A program made the translations under genes and the position numbers. Positions 1 to 10,480 of a DNA stretch of 64,000 nucleotides are shown one piece after another (position 1 is the stretch's first letter; the number at the start of each line of letters is the position of its first letter). This DNA comes from Gnetum montanum. Its lineage: Eukaryota > Streptophyta > Gnetopsida > Gnetales > Gnetaceae. Below the pieces are notes generated by a model. That model did not search any database, had not been told where the DNA came from, and saw only the letters and a list, made by a program, of their open reading frames with translations. The DNA lies in assembly GCA_015680685.1 (NCBI GenBank), contig MNCI01022690.1, positions 23,703-87,702 of the forward strand, written 5' to 3'.

Positions 1-1391
1 TGTCTGCAAGGACTCAGAGTGAGACTTAATGCAGCACAACATGAAGAATTATTGGACCAATTGGTGGGAACTGGGCAACCACTTCTGGATGTCCTTGACC
101 TTCTAGACAACATCACTAAAACCCAGTTAGAGTTGCTCTCATCAAAAGGCAAGTGCCTCATCCTAGATGGGAAACTTGAGATAGCTCAAGCAGACAATGA
201 ACTCTTAGCTATGGAAGTTGCCTAGCTAAGGGCCTAACTATCTAACCTGACTATACTCAACCATGACCTCCCAAAGATGAAGCTTTTCAACAACTTCAAA
301 CAAAGCTTCAAAAGGTTGAGTATGAGTGAGAGTTGGAAATATTTGACAAGTTATTAGTGGAAGCTTGTTCTTATCATCTAAATAAGGACTTGGTAGAGGT
401 TCACCAGGAGAATGGGTTGACCATAGAAGTTCATTACCTATGTAATGTTGGTGTTAAAAATCAACAAATGAAAGATTTTATCCAGCATAAAGAGTTGGCT
501 AGGGTAAACATTGATGTGAGAAGATTGGCTATTGAAAATCGTAATCTATTAATGGAGCAAGTTTGAGCCTTATGACAGAAGTTGGCCATTGAAATCACTA
601 CTTGGAAAAATGAGGCCCTCAAGTTTGAACGAGTGAAAAATCACTATAGGGATCAAGTGAGATTGCAAAAAGAAATTAACAAAAAAGAAATCTAGGTTAC
701 AAAGGGTAAGATGAATCAAGCCCTCCAACAACTCAAGGAAGGAGGTGAGGTATGGCAACCCATCTTTGATGGATTAAATGCCTACAACCAAGCTAAGATT
801 CATCTCAAGGAGATATAGATTGAAGAAATGATAGAATATATGGAACTAGCCAACCTTCATTATGTAAACCTAGCCATGCTTATAGTTGGGAAGCCATGGT
901 TAGACCTTGAGAAGTAAGTGGCCACCTTGTATTCTTTATACGAGGGCAAGTTCAAGGCACATCAAGAGACAAAGAAAAATTTGGAAACAGCAAATGTGAA
1001 ACTCAAAGTTCTTCATACCTACTTTAAAGGGAAATACTCTATTGTAGAGAACTTAGCCCAATGAATGAATGACTATTAGTGGTTGTAAGCATCAATCTGA
1101 GCATTCAATATCGAATGAAAATAGTTTGTGGCCTGGTTTGTCAATTTAAAGGATCTCTTCCTTGCACTTCCATGTCCTTGGGATGTTCCTATTCCAGCAC
1201 ACATTGGTGAAGCCACTTAGATAGTGGACGATCCCAGAAGTAAAGAAGATAAAATGAGGGCTCTGTTGGATTTCCAATTGCCTATAGAAGTTGCAACAGC
1301 CACAAGAGAACCACAATCACCACCTCAACCACCACATGCACCTAAAGCTAGTAAGGGCTCATCAGAACCACTGCCACCCAAAACTGTATGA
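1..1391 (+). pseudogene. Coiled-coil extra ORF of a pol-less LTR element, 3' part
   Basis: This is the C-terminal half of a long coiled-coil protein. It is recognised by comparison with the minus-strand ORF at 10481-13255: both share the ordered blocks 'AQHEELLDQLVGTGQ/AEHEGVLDRLLQTGQ', 'YMELANLxYxNLAMLI' and 'PYPWKVPTP/PCPWDVPIP', and end in a proline-rich tail (PPPP or PLPPKTV) before the stop at 1389-1391. The frame is broken by several stops (for example near 224 and 1063) and by indels, so no product is expected. The N-terminal half lies left of the window. About 235 bp separate the stop from the 3' LTR, like the 170 bp in the complete copy. Its cellular function is unknown; heptad-like Leu/Glu/Lys-rich sequence suggests self-association. 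Confidence 0.75.
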
Positions 1392-1616
1392 TCCTCTTTA
1401 GCAACTTCAACATCTCGATAGGGTTGTGAGTCCATTGTTTTCAAGGTGTTCAATTGTTTTATCCACGAACACCATAGTTTTTTAATTTTCTTCCATACAC
1501 TTGGGCACTTGGTGTGTTGCTAGTGTCAGTGTGTGTATTGATATGTTTTGCTATGTGTACTAGTAACCTCATACCTTCCAAATTTTAACAAACTTGAGGA
1601 CAATTTTTCACTTAGT

Positions 1617-1626
1617 CACGGGGGCA
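1617..1626 (+). other. Polypurine tract before the 3' LTR
   Basis: The short run CACGGGGGCA lies directly before the TG of the LTR. It corresponds to the GTGGGGGTA run at the matching border of the complete copy (10310-10322, minus). In LTR elements this tract primes plus-strand DNA synthesis. Confidence 0.6.
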
Positions 1627-2509
1627 TGATGAAGCATCCACTCCATTGCATCAACTGGGCTACATCAACAAAGCCTCATTAATGCAACCACATTGACATG
1701 ACCCTATTGACGCATCTTTCCAGGCATTGATGTGGCCTCGTCAACATAGAGTTCATAAATATGTGTGCACTCACCACATTTATGGCACCTTTTGTTCAAG
1801 TTGTAGCGAAGCTCTTGTAGTTTGTTTCTGTAGGAGTTAGATTATTTTCCAAGTGCCCACAGAAAAAGTTCAAAGAGTGTACGACTCTTTAATCGAGTGC
1901 TAATGTATCTAATCCCATTAGCATGAATGGAAATAAAGATGAGCTTTTTGGACTTGCCTTGCAGAATTTGGACTAGATTACTTAAGCATTAATGTTTTAA
2001 TACTTTAATAATCCTAATGCTTTTGTTATCACTTTTGTTATTGCTTTATAGTTACTGTGCACTTTTGTAGTCCACAAGAACACATAAGCATGACCACTTG
2101 AGACATATGTCTGACACTTAGCAACCTAGTGATGCTTAATGTTTGGCAACCTAGTAGTGATTAGGACACACTCGAGATGTGCACAGAGGGTGGGAATGGC
2201 TGCTTATGCTAGGAGTAGTCAAGTGATAGCATAGTGGAATCTTGAATTATCTAGCCGTTTATTTCCTATAGTAGAAGAATTAGATATTACAAATAAAAGA
2301 AAACATATAAAAATCATATGCCTCAGTCTCACTTAACCATCATTCTAGAATGTCACAAGTGAGGTTGAGAGGACAATGACCATTCTAACTAGGATTTTGA
2401 TGGCTAGAATATTGTGCATAAGTGCTCGCAGTCTTTGAAATTTGACTGGATTGTGCATGAATGCTCGTGATTCGTATGGTTGGATGTAGGGGTACCTCAT
2501 TGCTCATCA
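1627..2509 (+). mobile_element. 3' LTR of the plus-strand partial element (family 1)
   Basis: The LTR starts TGATGAAGC and ends CTCATCA. Its last 150 bp, reversed, match the starts of the minus-strand LTRs at 9415 and 17119 (shared block GGTACCCCTACA and its flank). A TATA-like TTCATAAATATG lies near 1755. The U3 part before it repeats a CATTGATGTGG/CATCAAC-like motif. Near 2110-2160 there are two 'CAACCTAGTxxTGxTTA' copies, the counterpart of the tandem units in the LTR at 9748-9838. Coordinates come from homology and from TG/CA termini. Confidence 0.8.
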
Positions 2510-3079
2510 GAGGTTGATGTGCTTCTTACAAGAAGGAAGCCATATTAAACTTGTTAGGATCTTGTAGGATTAAGTTGTTTTATAGCATAAAAATACTCTA
2601 GAGTAGAGCTCAATTTTGTAAAGGTTATGGGATCCTCTAAATCACATTTTGAGCTTGTTGTTGCAAGGTTAAGAGATTTTGTAGTGGTGAAACTCTTCAT
2701 AGTAGAGCTTAAATATTGTAAAGGTTGTGGTGTCCTCTAAAACACATTTTGGAAGAAACAAAGTTCAAATTTTTGTAAGGAATCTACTCTCCCAATGTGG
2801 ACTACGTAGGTTAGGAAACCACGTCCCCACCTTCTAAGTACTTGAACCTCAATTGCTACCTTGGTAGTGGCATCCTCCATGATTATGGAGTTTTCCATGG
2901 CTAATACTACTGTTGAGGTTGAGATGGTACTCCACTTAGATAATACTATGTTTAGTGTAATTAATATTGGAAGTTGCCTATGGATAAGGTAGTCTATTGA
3001 GTGGTTATTTCCTTGGTAATTTTTGGTTTAATACATATAACTCAAATTCTTGTAAATGCGATACTATAGGGTAACATCC
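2510..3079. repeat. Junction between two partial elements, with a short tandem duplication
   Basis: No gene is visible here. A 58-bp segment at 2594-2651 (TAGAGCTCAATTTTGTAAAG in its middle) recurs diverged at 2693-2751, spaced about 100 bp apart. The stretch separates a plus-strand 3' LTR from minus-strand gag sequence, so it contains the breakpoint between two family-1 copies. Confidence 0.5.
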
Positions 3080-4940
3080 TTTGGAATGTTCATATTAACA
3101 AATGACACATTCTTCATCATCTATTTCTAAATTTGTAATCTTATGAACTACTATAACCTTACCTTTTTGCTTATAATGATCCTTGCCTACATCCTTTTTT
3201 CTTCTTTTATCTTTACTACTATCTATTCCATCTTCTCCTCCACTATCTTGAGAGCAGTTTAAAACTTTTCATTTAAGGAGTTCCATATTTTATCCATCTT
3301 TATTGATATTTTGGTGACAAATTTTTGGATTGGTAAGGTTTTCCTTTGCACCACTTAATCTAACAATGGTTCCTCCTCTAAATCATAAAATCAAATCTCC
3401 CTTTTATGAATGGAGGGATCCTTGTTATATTCCTTTATACTTTCTCTATTTTTCAGCTTTTCTTCTTCCTTAGCCATCTAATTACTTAGCCTTTGAATTT
3501 GATAAGCTCTCATCTCCAACATTCTCCCTTGTACATAGACCCCAAGAGTTTCTCTAGTCTTGTTTTGGAGTCCATCAATAATGTGGTGAAGTTGCTTCCT
3601 TTAAGAGAATCCATGGCTTAGGCATTTGTGTAAGATGGAATAGTATCTACCCAAGTCTACGTCTAAGGATTCATGATTTTCTTACTTCCATCCTTGGATT
3701 TATTTCCTCAAGTTGGATACTTGGGAGTATGTTTAGTACTTTTTAAACAGCTCCAAAATTATACTCCACCTATGAATGGGCTCTAATTCTAAAAAATGAT
3801 ACCAACTTTTTGCTTCTTTGATGAGTTTCCTTGGGAACACTTTTAACTTCTACCATTTATTCTTAATGTTTTGTAAGAAACAAGCATCATGAAAAGCTTG
3901 TAGATGATGCTATGAATCAACATTATATCCTCTTTCAAATTTGGGGATATTTTTCATATCCAACCTTTTGATCTTTCTATCTATTTGATTCTTGGTAGGG
4001 ATTCAAATTAGTTCCATAGTTCATCATAGTTATCATGTCCATGGTGGATTGTATCATGGTCATGCCTCCTATTATAAGACATGTTATGTCCCTTCTCCTA
4101 ATGATGCTCCTCTTCCTATTGTGGTTTTTTATGAACCTTATCCCTATTATCCCAATGGAATTTTCTATCATCTCAATATCAATCCTAATCACTCCTTCTT
4201 CTATCTTAGCCATGGCTCCTCTTGTTAGAGTTTGATGAGGAGGAGGATGGTGAAGATGGAAGACTAGAAGAATGGTGCTGAATAGTCCTTCTCCTATGAT
4301 CCTTTGCTTAGTCCTCCTTGTCATTATCCTTCTTCTTGTATTTGAACAAACAACTAGGAAATTTATTCTTTGATGTTCTTTGGGCCTTGGACTCTATCCT
4401 TTCTCATCAAAGTTCTCCAAAGTTAACTACAACTATTAGTGAAGGGTATCACCCTCAACAAAAGGAGAAGAACCCATGTACTAAGATAACCTTAAGAAGA
4501 ATTCAAGGGCTCTTTCTACTATTGTAGAAATAATGGAGTTAGGATCTTTTTACCCCTAGTAGCTTCATGACATGCCTCCATGCATTGATCTTTTCTAAGT
4601 TATGCTTTGGAGGGTTGATACTCCCTAGAGATGTAATTAGTTATCTCATATTCTAGGCTTGCTAATTTAATTCCCAACTTTATGATATTGGCCATAAGCA
4701 TAGAGAGAATTGATTGATCAGGAGATAACAAGATGTTATCCTCCATATCCATCCAATGTAATTATTCATCTTGATGAAGAATAAAGGTGAAATTTAGATG
4801 ATAGGGACCAAGATGTGAATAGACTACTCGCAGTTACTAATGCTTCTTACTAGTAGTCCTTCTAGTCCTATCCTATTATTAATTGGATTAATCGACATGG
4901 GTGGCGATTCATTCCTATGAAAAAAAACCATCTTAGTGAT
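3080..4940 (-). pseudogene. gag: Decayed gag of a family-1 element
   Basis: The best block is 3400-3990. It reads IPKFERGYNVDS, HHLQAFHDACFLQNIKNKW, KLKVFPRKLIKEAKSWYHFL and a W-x(2)-ILELFKKY segment. This is the retrotransposon Gag core pattern (F-P-x-L...A-x-x-W-Y...W...F..KY), and it aligns block by block with the gag at 16390-16985. Downstream, a shared charged coil (MAKEEEKLKNRES versus AKEEEEIATWES) follows. Frequent stops and frameshifts rule out a product. Gag would form the virus-like particle that packages element RNA. It lies just inside the primer-binding site, as expected for the 5' end of a minus-strand element. The start codon is not certain. Confidence 0.7.
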
Positions 4941-5069
4941 GTGTATTAAGTGTGCATTAATATAATTTCTATTATTACCATTTTTTATGAAAAATAACAT
5001 GTTATCTTTTTCTATTAATGATTTTACATAGATTTACTAGTTAACAACATTTAGAACACTTAGCTAAAC

Positions 5070-5091
5070 TAAGTTCCTAGTAATGGTGCTA
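5070..5091 (-). other. Decayed primer-binding site
   Basis: The minus strand reads ATTAGCACCATTACTAGGAA directly inside the LTR. The matching position in the complete copy reads TTGGCACCGTTGCCAGGGAT (17118 downward). The leading TGG, which pairs with the CCA end of a tRNA, has mutated to TAG. Confidence 0.65.
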
Positions 5092-6038
5092 ATGATGAGT
5101 GGTGGATAGTTCCTACACCTAATCATATAAATCACAAGCATTTACGAATGATCTGGGTTGAATTCTATGGACTCAATTACCTAAGTTGTTGATATTCCTA
5201 TAGAGTAAATTATATAGTTACAAGTCGTTATCTTTTCAATCCAAATTTGTATTTAATTGTGTATGGTTAAGTGTGGTTGAGGCATAAGATGTTCATTTTT
5301 ATATTTATTTTATTATATTTTTATCCTAATTTCTTAATGAAAAAATGAATATTTAATGATTGAACTAATTAACTAATTAACTACTTAATTAATTAACTAT
5401 TCTAACGTAGAGTATCCGTTTTCATTTACCATACACATGTTGAACTAATATTAATGTCGCTAGGTTACTAAGTGTATACTATGGGGTGCACCAAGTATCC
5501 ACTACTAGGATTATCAAGTGTTAATACGTTATGCTTAAAATGGTTGTACTCACATAGTTTATAATAAAATTAATTACTTGAGAACATAGATCTAAATTGC
5601 ATCTAAAGTAGAGTGCTGAAACGTAAAAGTAAAATAGTCTAAGTGCTGCAATGAATGGAGGAAAACTTGATTTTATTGTCATTCATGTCCATGTGTCTAG
5701 GTACATATGCATTTAAATAAAATTTCATAAAATATCATAAATCCATGCTATGGGTACTTAGAGGAAAAATATTTGTACTCTCAAAGGAAGAAACTGTAAG
5801 AATTTAACTAAGACTAAGATCAAAATGTGTCATATATATGAGGGCTGTGTAGATTTATATAGGCAATGACTATGTCAACATCAGCATATCCGCATCAAGA
5901 CATTCTAACATGCATCAATGTAGATATGTCAAACTATGTTAGCATCAACAAATCTGCATCCACACATTGTAACATGCATTAATGGAGATACATCAATGAG
6001 CATGCATCAACATAGCCTTTATAATTAATTGTTCATCA
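5092..6038 (-). mobile_element. 5' LTR of the minus-strand partial element (family 1)
   Basis: It begins TGATGAGTGG and ends near GTTCATCA. It follows the LTRs at 9415 and 17119 through several blocks: the start, the GTGCTGCAATGAATGG block, and the TTTATTGTCATTCATGTCC block that corresponds to TTTATTGCCGGTCATGTGC. A minus-strand TATA box (CTATATAAATC) lies near 5850. Distal to it the U3 carries six or more diverged copies of GCATCAACAxxT. It is older than the pair at 9415/17119. Confidence 0.75.
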
Positions 6039-6436
6039 AGGCATTGACAATAAAAAAAGGAAAAATCATAAGCTTTTTCACTATGCAAATACTAGACTCC
6101 ACATGAACCAAATAATTCTAGGCTATGGAAGCAAGGTAATACTCTGATAGAGTCTAGCCATACTTGTTAAAGTGATGACTCAAAACACAGATATAAAATA
6201 AGAAAGAAATCACTTACCTAGCTCTTCACATAAAACTAAATGCCAAAAATGAAAGGAAAAATACTTGAAATCAAGTTTTTTTCTAAGTATTTATAGTTTT
6301 TTCAACTTCCTTGATATTCTAGTTTGACCACCTTTTACCTCTTGGCCTTCTCTAGTGTACCCTTGGATGCTTTGGCTACACTAATGAACCTTAGTTAAGC
6401 CTAGGTATTACCTTGACCATATTATATCAAAATAAT
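6039..6436. other. No recognisable feature
   Basis: AT-rich DNA between a family-1 LTR and a chromovirus fragment. I see no coding pattern or clear repeat. It must contain the 5' truncation point of the chromovirus. Confidence 0.4.
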
Positions 6437-8450
6437 GATTTCCCATAGACCCATCCAAAGTAGGTGAGATTAGAGAATGGGTAGTACCAAATGATGCTAT
6501 GGAAATCTATAGTTTTCTAAGTCTAACTAGATTTTATCATCATTTTATAAAAGATTACTCTCCTTGGTAGCACCTTTGACTAATTTTTTTTTGTAAGAGA
6601 AGCATATCTTTAAGTTTAAAAAAAGTGCAAGGAAGCATTTCTAACATTAAAAATGCTTTTATTGATGATCCCTATCTTGAGGATTCTAGATGAAAATTTT
6701 TCATTTCTTAAGAAGATAAGATGATATGTTTTGAATCTCATAAATTACTAGGAGTTAAGATGAATTATTTAACTCATGATCTAGAATTATTGGCTATTAC
6801 CCATACTTTAAAGGTTTGTAGATATTATCTTTGAGAAAAAAATTGTTTTGAAACATGATTATAAAGGTCTAAAATATGTACAAAAATAATCAATTTTAAA
6901 TAAAAGATAATGTAGGTGAAAGAAATTACTTGTAGAGTACAACTTTGAGATTAAGTACATTCTTAGAGAATAAAATGTAGTTATTGATGCTCTTAGTCAA
7001 ATGTGGAACCTAATTATTGGCATTGTTACAATCCCCATGGAACAAGAAATTAAGAATAAAATAAAATAAAAACCTTATTTTAAATGGAATCTAGCCAACA
7101 TAACCTCTAAATCCAATTTCCATCTTTTCCCACAAGGAATGTTAATAAAGGAAGAAAGAGTATGTATTCCAAAGGAATCTTAGAGGCATAAGTTACTTAG
7201 CAAAGCATATGAAGTTCCATATGAAGCACACCATAGATACACAGTAAAACCTGTGTGATGTTATGTAATTTTTATTTTTTTCCTAGAATAAAGGATTATA
7301 TATCCACATATATTAAAAATTATGTAATATGTCAAACAGTAAAATCCAAACAAACAAACCTAGTGGACTACTACAACCATTAGGAATCCCAACATGGAAA
7401 CAAAGAGATGTCACTATGGAATTTATTGTAGGATAGTCATTAAATAAGAAGAGGAATGACTCAATCATATTGATTATGGATTGATTGTCAAATATGTCTT
7501 GTTTCATATCCTTAAAATCTACCAATATGGGAGATGAAGTAGTCTAGAAGTTTGTACGAGAAGTGTTTCAATTATATGGATGCTCTAAGTTAATCAAATT
7601 GGATTGAGATCCAAAGTTCATTTTATAATTTTAGCAAAATATTTTCAAGGAACTTGGTACTCAATTAAAGTTTAGCATAACATACCATCCTAAAATGTAT
7701 GGCTAAACCAAATGAGTTAACCAAATTTCTAAATATATTGTAAGGAGTTATGTTGGAAGTAGACCAAATAATTGGAAAAAATTGTTTTCATATGGTAACA
7801 TTCATCTATAATAACAATTATCAAGGATTAATTCATAAAAGTCCATTTAAAGTTGTTTATGGATGAATTTTCTTAATGTCATTAACTTGGACTAATCTTA
7901 CCTTGAAAGTAGAGTGAAAAAAGGAAGAATTAAATATTATGAAAAAAATTATAATAAAAGTGAGATAAATCCTATAAGCATCTCAAGATAAATATATAGG
8001 ATATGTGGACCAATGTTTCCTTAAGAAGAGATTCTAGATTGATGACAAACACTAAATGAGAATTAAGCCAATAAGAAGTTCTCTAAAGTTAGGAAAATAT
8101 ACCAAATTGACACCTTATAATTGTGAATTGTTTGAAATTTTATAGCAAATTGGCAAAGTAGAATACCAAATAAATCTTTTGATGAATATAAAAATTCATC
8201 GTATCTTCCATATTAGATTGTTAAAGAAATTTTATAAAAATGACTTGTCCTACATAATAGATTACAACAAACTACCTCTAAGGTGCAATATGAGTTTCAA
8301 AGTAAAACCTATAGCTATAAAAGAATACATAATGATAAAATTTCAAAGTAAAACCATTATATTAGTATGTGTTCAATTTTTAAACTATGATAAAGAAACA
8401 TGAAAAAATGGAGAGTTCATTTGAAACTCTTATTCTCATATTTTAAAACA
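6437..8450 (+). pseudogene. pol: Ty3/gypsy chromovirus pol fragment (RT end, RNase H, integrase, chromodomain)
   Basis: Domains appear in the standard order across frames. The RT C-terminus reads DPSKVGEIREWVVPND and FLSLTRFYHHFIKDYS (family pattern FLGLAxYYRRFI). RNase H follows: LTHDLELLAITHTLKVCRYY, then VEYNFEIKYI and NVVIDALSQM (family ENVVADALSR). The integrase zinc-binding region and core are much decayed at about 7150-7800. The end of integrase reads ELFEILQQIGKVEYQINL and IHRIFHIRLLKKFYKNDLSY (family NVFHVSMLRKY). A chromodomain-like tail reaches about 8450 with YSHIL in place of YPHLF. Gag, protease and the RT core are missing. The many stops show it is dead. The tail suggests a Tekay/Galadriel-type chromovirus. 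Confidence 0.85.
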
Positions 8451-9118
8451 TAATTATGATTAATAAATTTAACTAATAAGTTGAATAAATATCAAAAACT
8501 AACACAAATACTTTTATACAAATTATAGTAATGATGAAGTTAAGGATTAGGAGCAAATGGAGAATACAATTATTGAGCAGATGGATATCAAAGAGAAGCT
8601 CCACAACAAGCAATATTATTAGGAAGGATAAATTATAACGTCCTATTTCTAATTACCAAGAGGTATTGTATTATATGTAAACAATGTTATTAATATTTAA
8701 ATGAAGAGATTCCTCATTATGGGAAGTTGTAATCATTTGTGATATGATTTGGGGGTTTGAACTATGGCATTTAAGGTTAGGGACTTAAACGTGATGCTAT
8801 CATAAAGTTGTAGAGTCAACAATGACAAGTAATGAGAGTCAAGTGAAGTAAAATAATAAGGGACTAATTACCTCTTTAGTATTATAAATTAATCATGTTG
8901 ATAGTGCTAGATTATATTTAAGAATCCAAAGTGTTATAGGAAGAGAACGCAAAGACCATTTTGTTAGCATTTGTTACCATCATATTCATCATTGATAAAT
9001 TTATTTTTCTTCTTTTCTGTTAAATTTGAGTGCCATTATTTTTCTTTATTCATATCATTCAAGTTATCAACAATGAAATATTATATATCCTTAAAATCTA
9101 GAAACAGGATGTTATAAT
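8451..9118 (+). mobile_element. Probable 3' untranslated region and 3' LTR of the chromovirus fragment
   Basis: A purine-rich AGGAAGGA run is followed near 8630 by TATAACGTCC. About 490 bp later the sequence reads AAACAGGATGTTATAATA, resembling the ...GGATGTTACA end typical of such LTRs. No second LTR is in the window, so the borders are inferred from position and motif only. Confidence 0.35.
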
Positions 9119-9409
9119 AGCTCTAGATGTTGACTTGAATTCTAGATTATGTGGCAAATATGGCTCTCATTGAGAAACATTTTTCTTTTTTAAGAATTGA
9201 GGTCAAATCAAAAGGTTTTTCATGCTTATTATTTGGATGTGATTCTTTTAATCTAAGATTATTTAATGTGACATCTAAGATATTTAGTTGAAGCTTTTCC
9301 CTCTAAATGATATCTCTTATTAATAAGTCAAATACCAACACAAGCTCTTTGTAAGTCAACTTCTTAAACTGATATGGCATATAAGCTTTTACTATCTTGA
9401 TATGTAAGC
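9119..9409. other. Left flank of the family-1 insertion
   Basis: No gene pattern is visible. This DNA was continuous with 17813 onward before the element at 9415-17807 inserted, as the CTAAG duplication shows. Confidence 0.5.
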
Positions 9410-9414
9410 CTAAG
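9410..9414. repeat. Target-site duplication, left (CTAAG)
   Basis: CTAAG directly precedes the TG of the left LTR and is repeated exactly after the right LTR at 17808-17812. A 5-bp duplication is the usual product of Ty3/gypsy integrases. Confidence 0.85.
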
Positions 9415-9747
9415 TGATGAGTGGCAAGGTACCCCTACACTCAACCATATGAAACAAGCATCGCACATGTGATCCGGTCGAACTCTGCAGATGGACTAGT
9501 TGTAGCACCTAGATAGTTAGCCTTAGGTTGCAGTTCGCTATCTTCCCACCTAGACTAATTTTGCATATGTCACGTATGGTTTAGTCTAGATGAGGTGTAT
9601 GATGTGTTCTAATTCTAACGCTACTCCTGATGGTAGTGGAAAATAATATTAACTAATCTAAGCTATGAGGGAAAGGGTAAGAAAATCTAATCTAGCCTAA
9701 GAACCGATTCCTTGATCAAGCATACACATCTTGGACTTCATGCATGA

Positions 9748-9838
9748 CTACCACTGGGACTACCAAGCATAGGCCTAGGTACACCACTGGGTTACCAAGC
9801 ATAGATCCCCCTAGCTACACCACTGGGCTACCAAGCAG
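9748..9838. repeat. Three tandem units of about 35 bp inside the LTR
   Basis: The core 'CCACTGGGxTACCAAGCATAG' occurs three times with small changes. The right LTR lacks these units. The older LTRs hold diverged versions (about 2110-2160 and 5455-5520), so the array belongs to the family rather than to this copy. Confidence 0.7.
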
Positions 9839-10236
9839 TCACACTTAAATGCTCGTAATCAAGTCGTACTCGTTCTGCTTCTAGGAGTTTAAGGGTGAGA
9901 GACTAATTGCGATGAGTAACAGATTCCTTGACTAGCCGTACACATCTGTACATGCTTGTAATCAAGTTGTACCCACACCACGCTATGAAAGCAATAAATA
10001 ACATTAAATAAATAACAAATAAACAAACTAAGTGAATGCTACAATGATGAAGTAATCTCGAACTTTATTGCCGGTCATGTGCGTGTCCAAGTACAGCACA
10101 CTCGAATAAAGACACCGTACAATTACATTCACCACACTGCGGGCAGACACGGGAAAAAATCTAACTCTAGAGGGATCAAACTGCCAGAGCTTCGCTACTC
10201 TAAAACTGGGATCCCGAACAAGGAAGAGCCGCCTCT

Positions 10237-10284
10237 TATTTATAGATGTGGCGGCGGACTACGATATCGCGTACGCGATATCGT
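10237..10284 (-). promoter_or_regulatory. LTR core promoter: TATA box with upstream palindrome
   Basis: On the minus strand TATAAATA sits at 10244-10237. A perfect 24-bp palindrome at 10261-10284 lies 16 bp upstream of it; its half is ACGATATCGCGT. Transcription would start about 30 bp beyond the TATA box and run leftward through R and U5. The palindrome could bind a dimeric factor. Confidence 0.6.
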
Positions 10285-10309
10285 GGCCTGTACGAACAGC
10301 GTCTCATCA

Positions 10310-10322
10310 TACCCCCACGATT
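10310..10322 (-). other. Polypurine tract
   Basis: The minus strand reads AATCGTGGGGGTA immediately before the LTR start TGATGAGAC. Position and composition match the plus-strand primer site of LTR elements. Confidence 0.75.
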
Positions 10323-10480
10323 GAATAAAAACTCGTCCTCGAGTTACAAGGAGAACAAGCTTCAATGATTACACAGTGGATAGGTATGGGATTATTAACT
10401 AGAAAAAGAAATGGACTAATGCCGTAGTGTGAGAAGATACAACACAAAGAAAAAATACTACAACTACAAAAATGTGGAAC

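Larger units (their letters stand above)
9415..10309 (-). mobile_element. 3' LTR (left), 895 bp
   Basis: It runs from TGATGAGTGG to GTCTCATCA in plus-strand reading. Compared with the right LTR it has about 206 bp more in the R/U5 part, including three tandem units at 9748-9838. The block 'CTATGAAAGCAATAAATAAC' and everything distal to it match the right LTR closely. A TATA box and a 24-bp palindrome lie in the U3 (see 10237-10284). The open frame at 10079-10324 is LTR sequence, not a gene. Confidence 0.9.

Noticed and set aside
3977-4324. 115-codon minus-strand frame taken as a gene
   Set aside because: It is a low-complexity Ile/Met/Arg-rich stretch in the middle of a decayed gag. The recognisable Gag blocks run in other frames on the same strand.
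10079-10324. 81-codon frame, with a shorter relative at 17577-17762
   Set aside because: Both are the same LTR segment read by chance. They cover the TATA box and palindrome and are on the strand opposite to element transcription.
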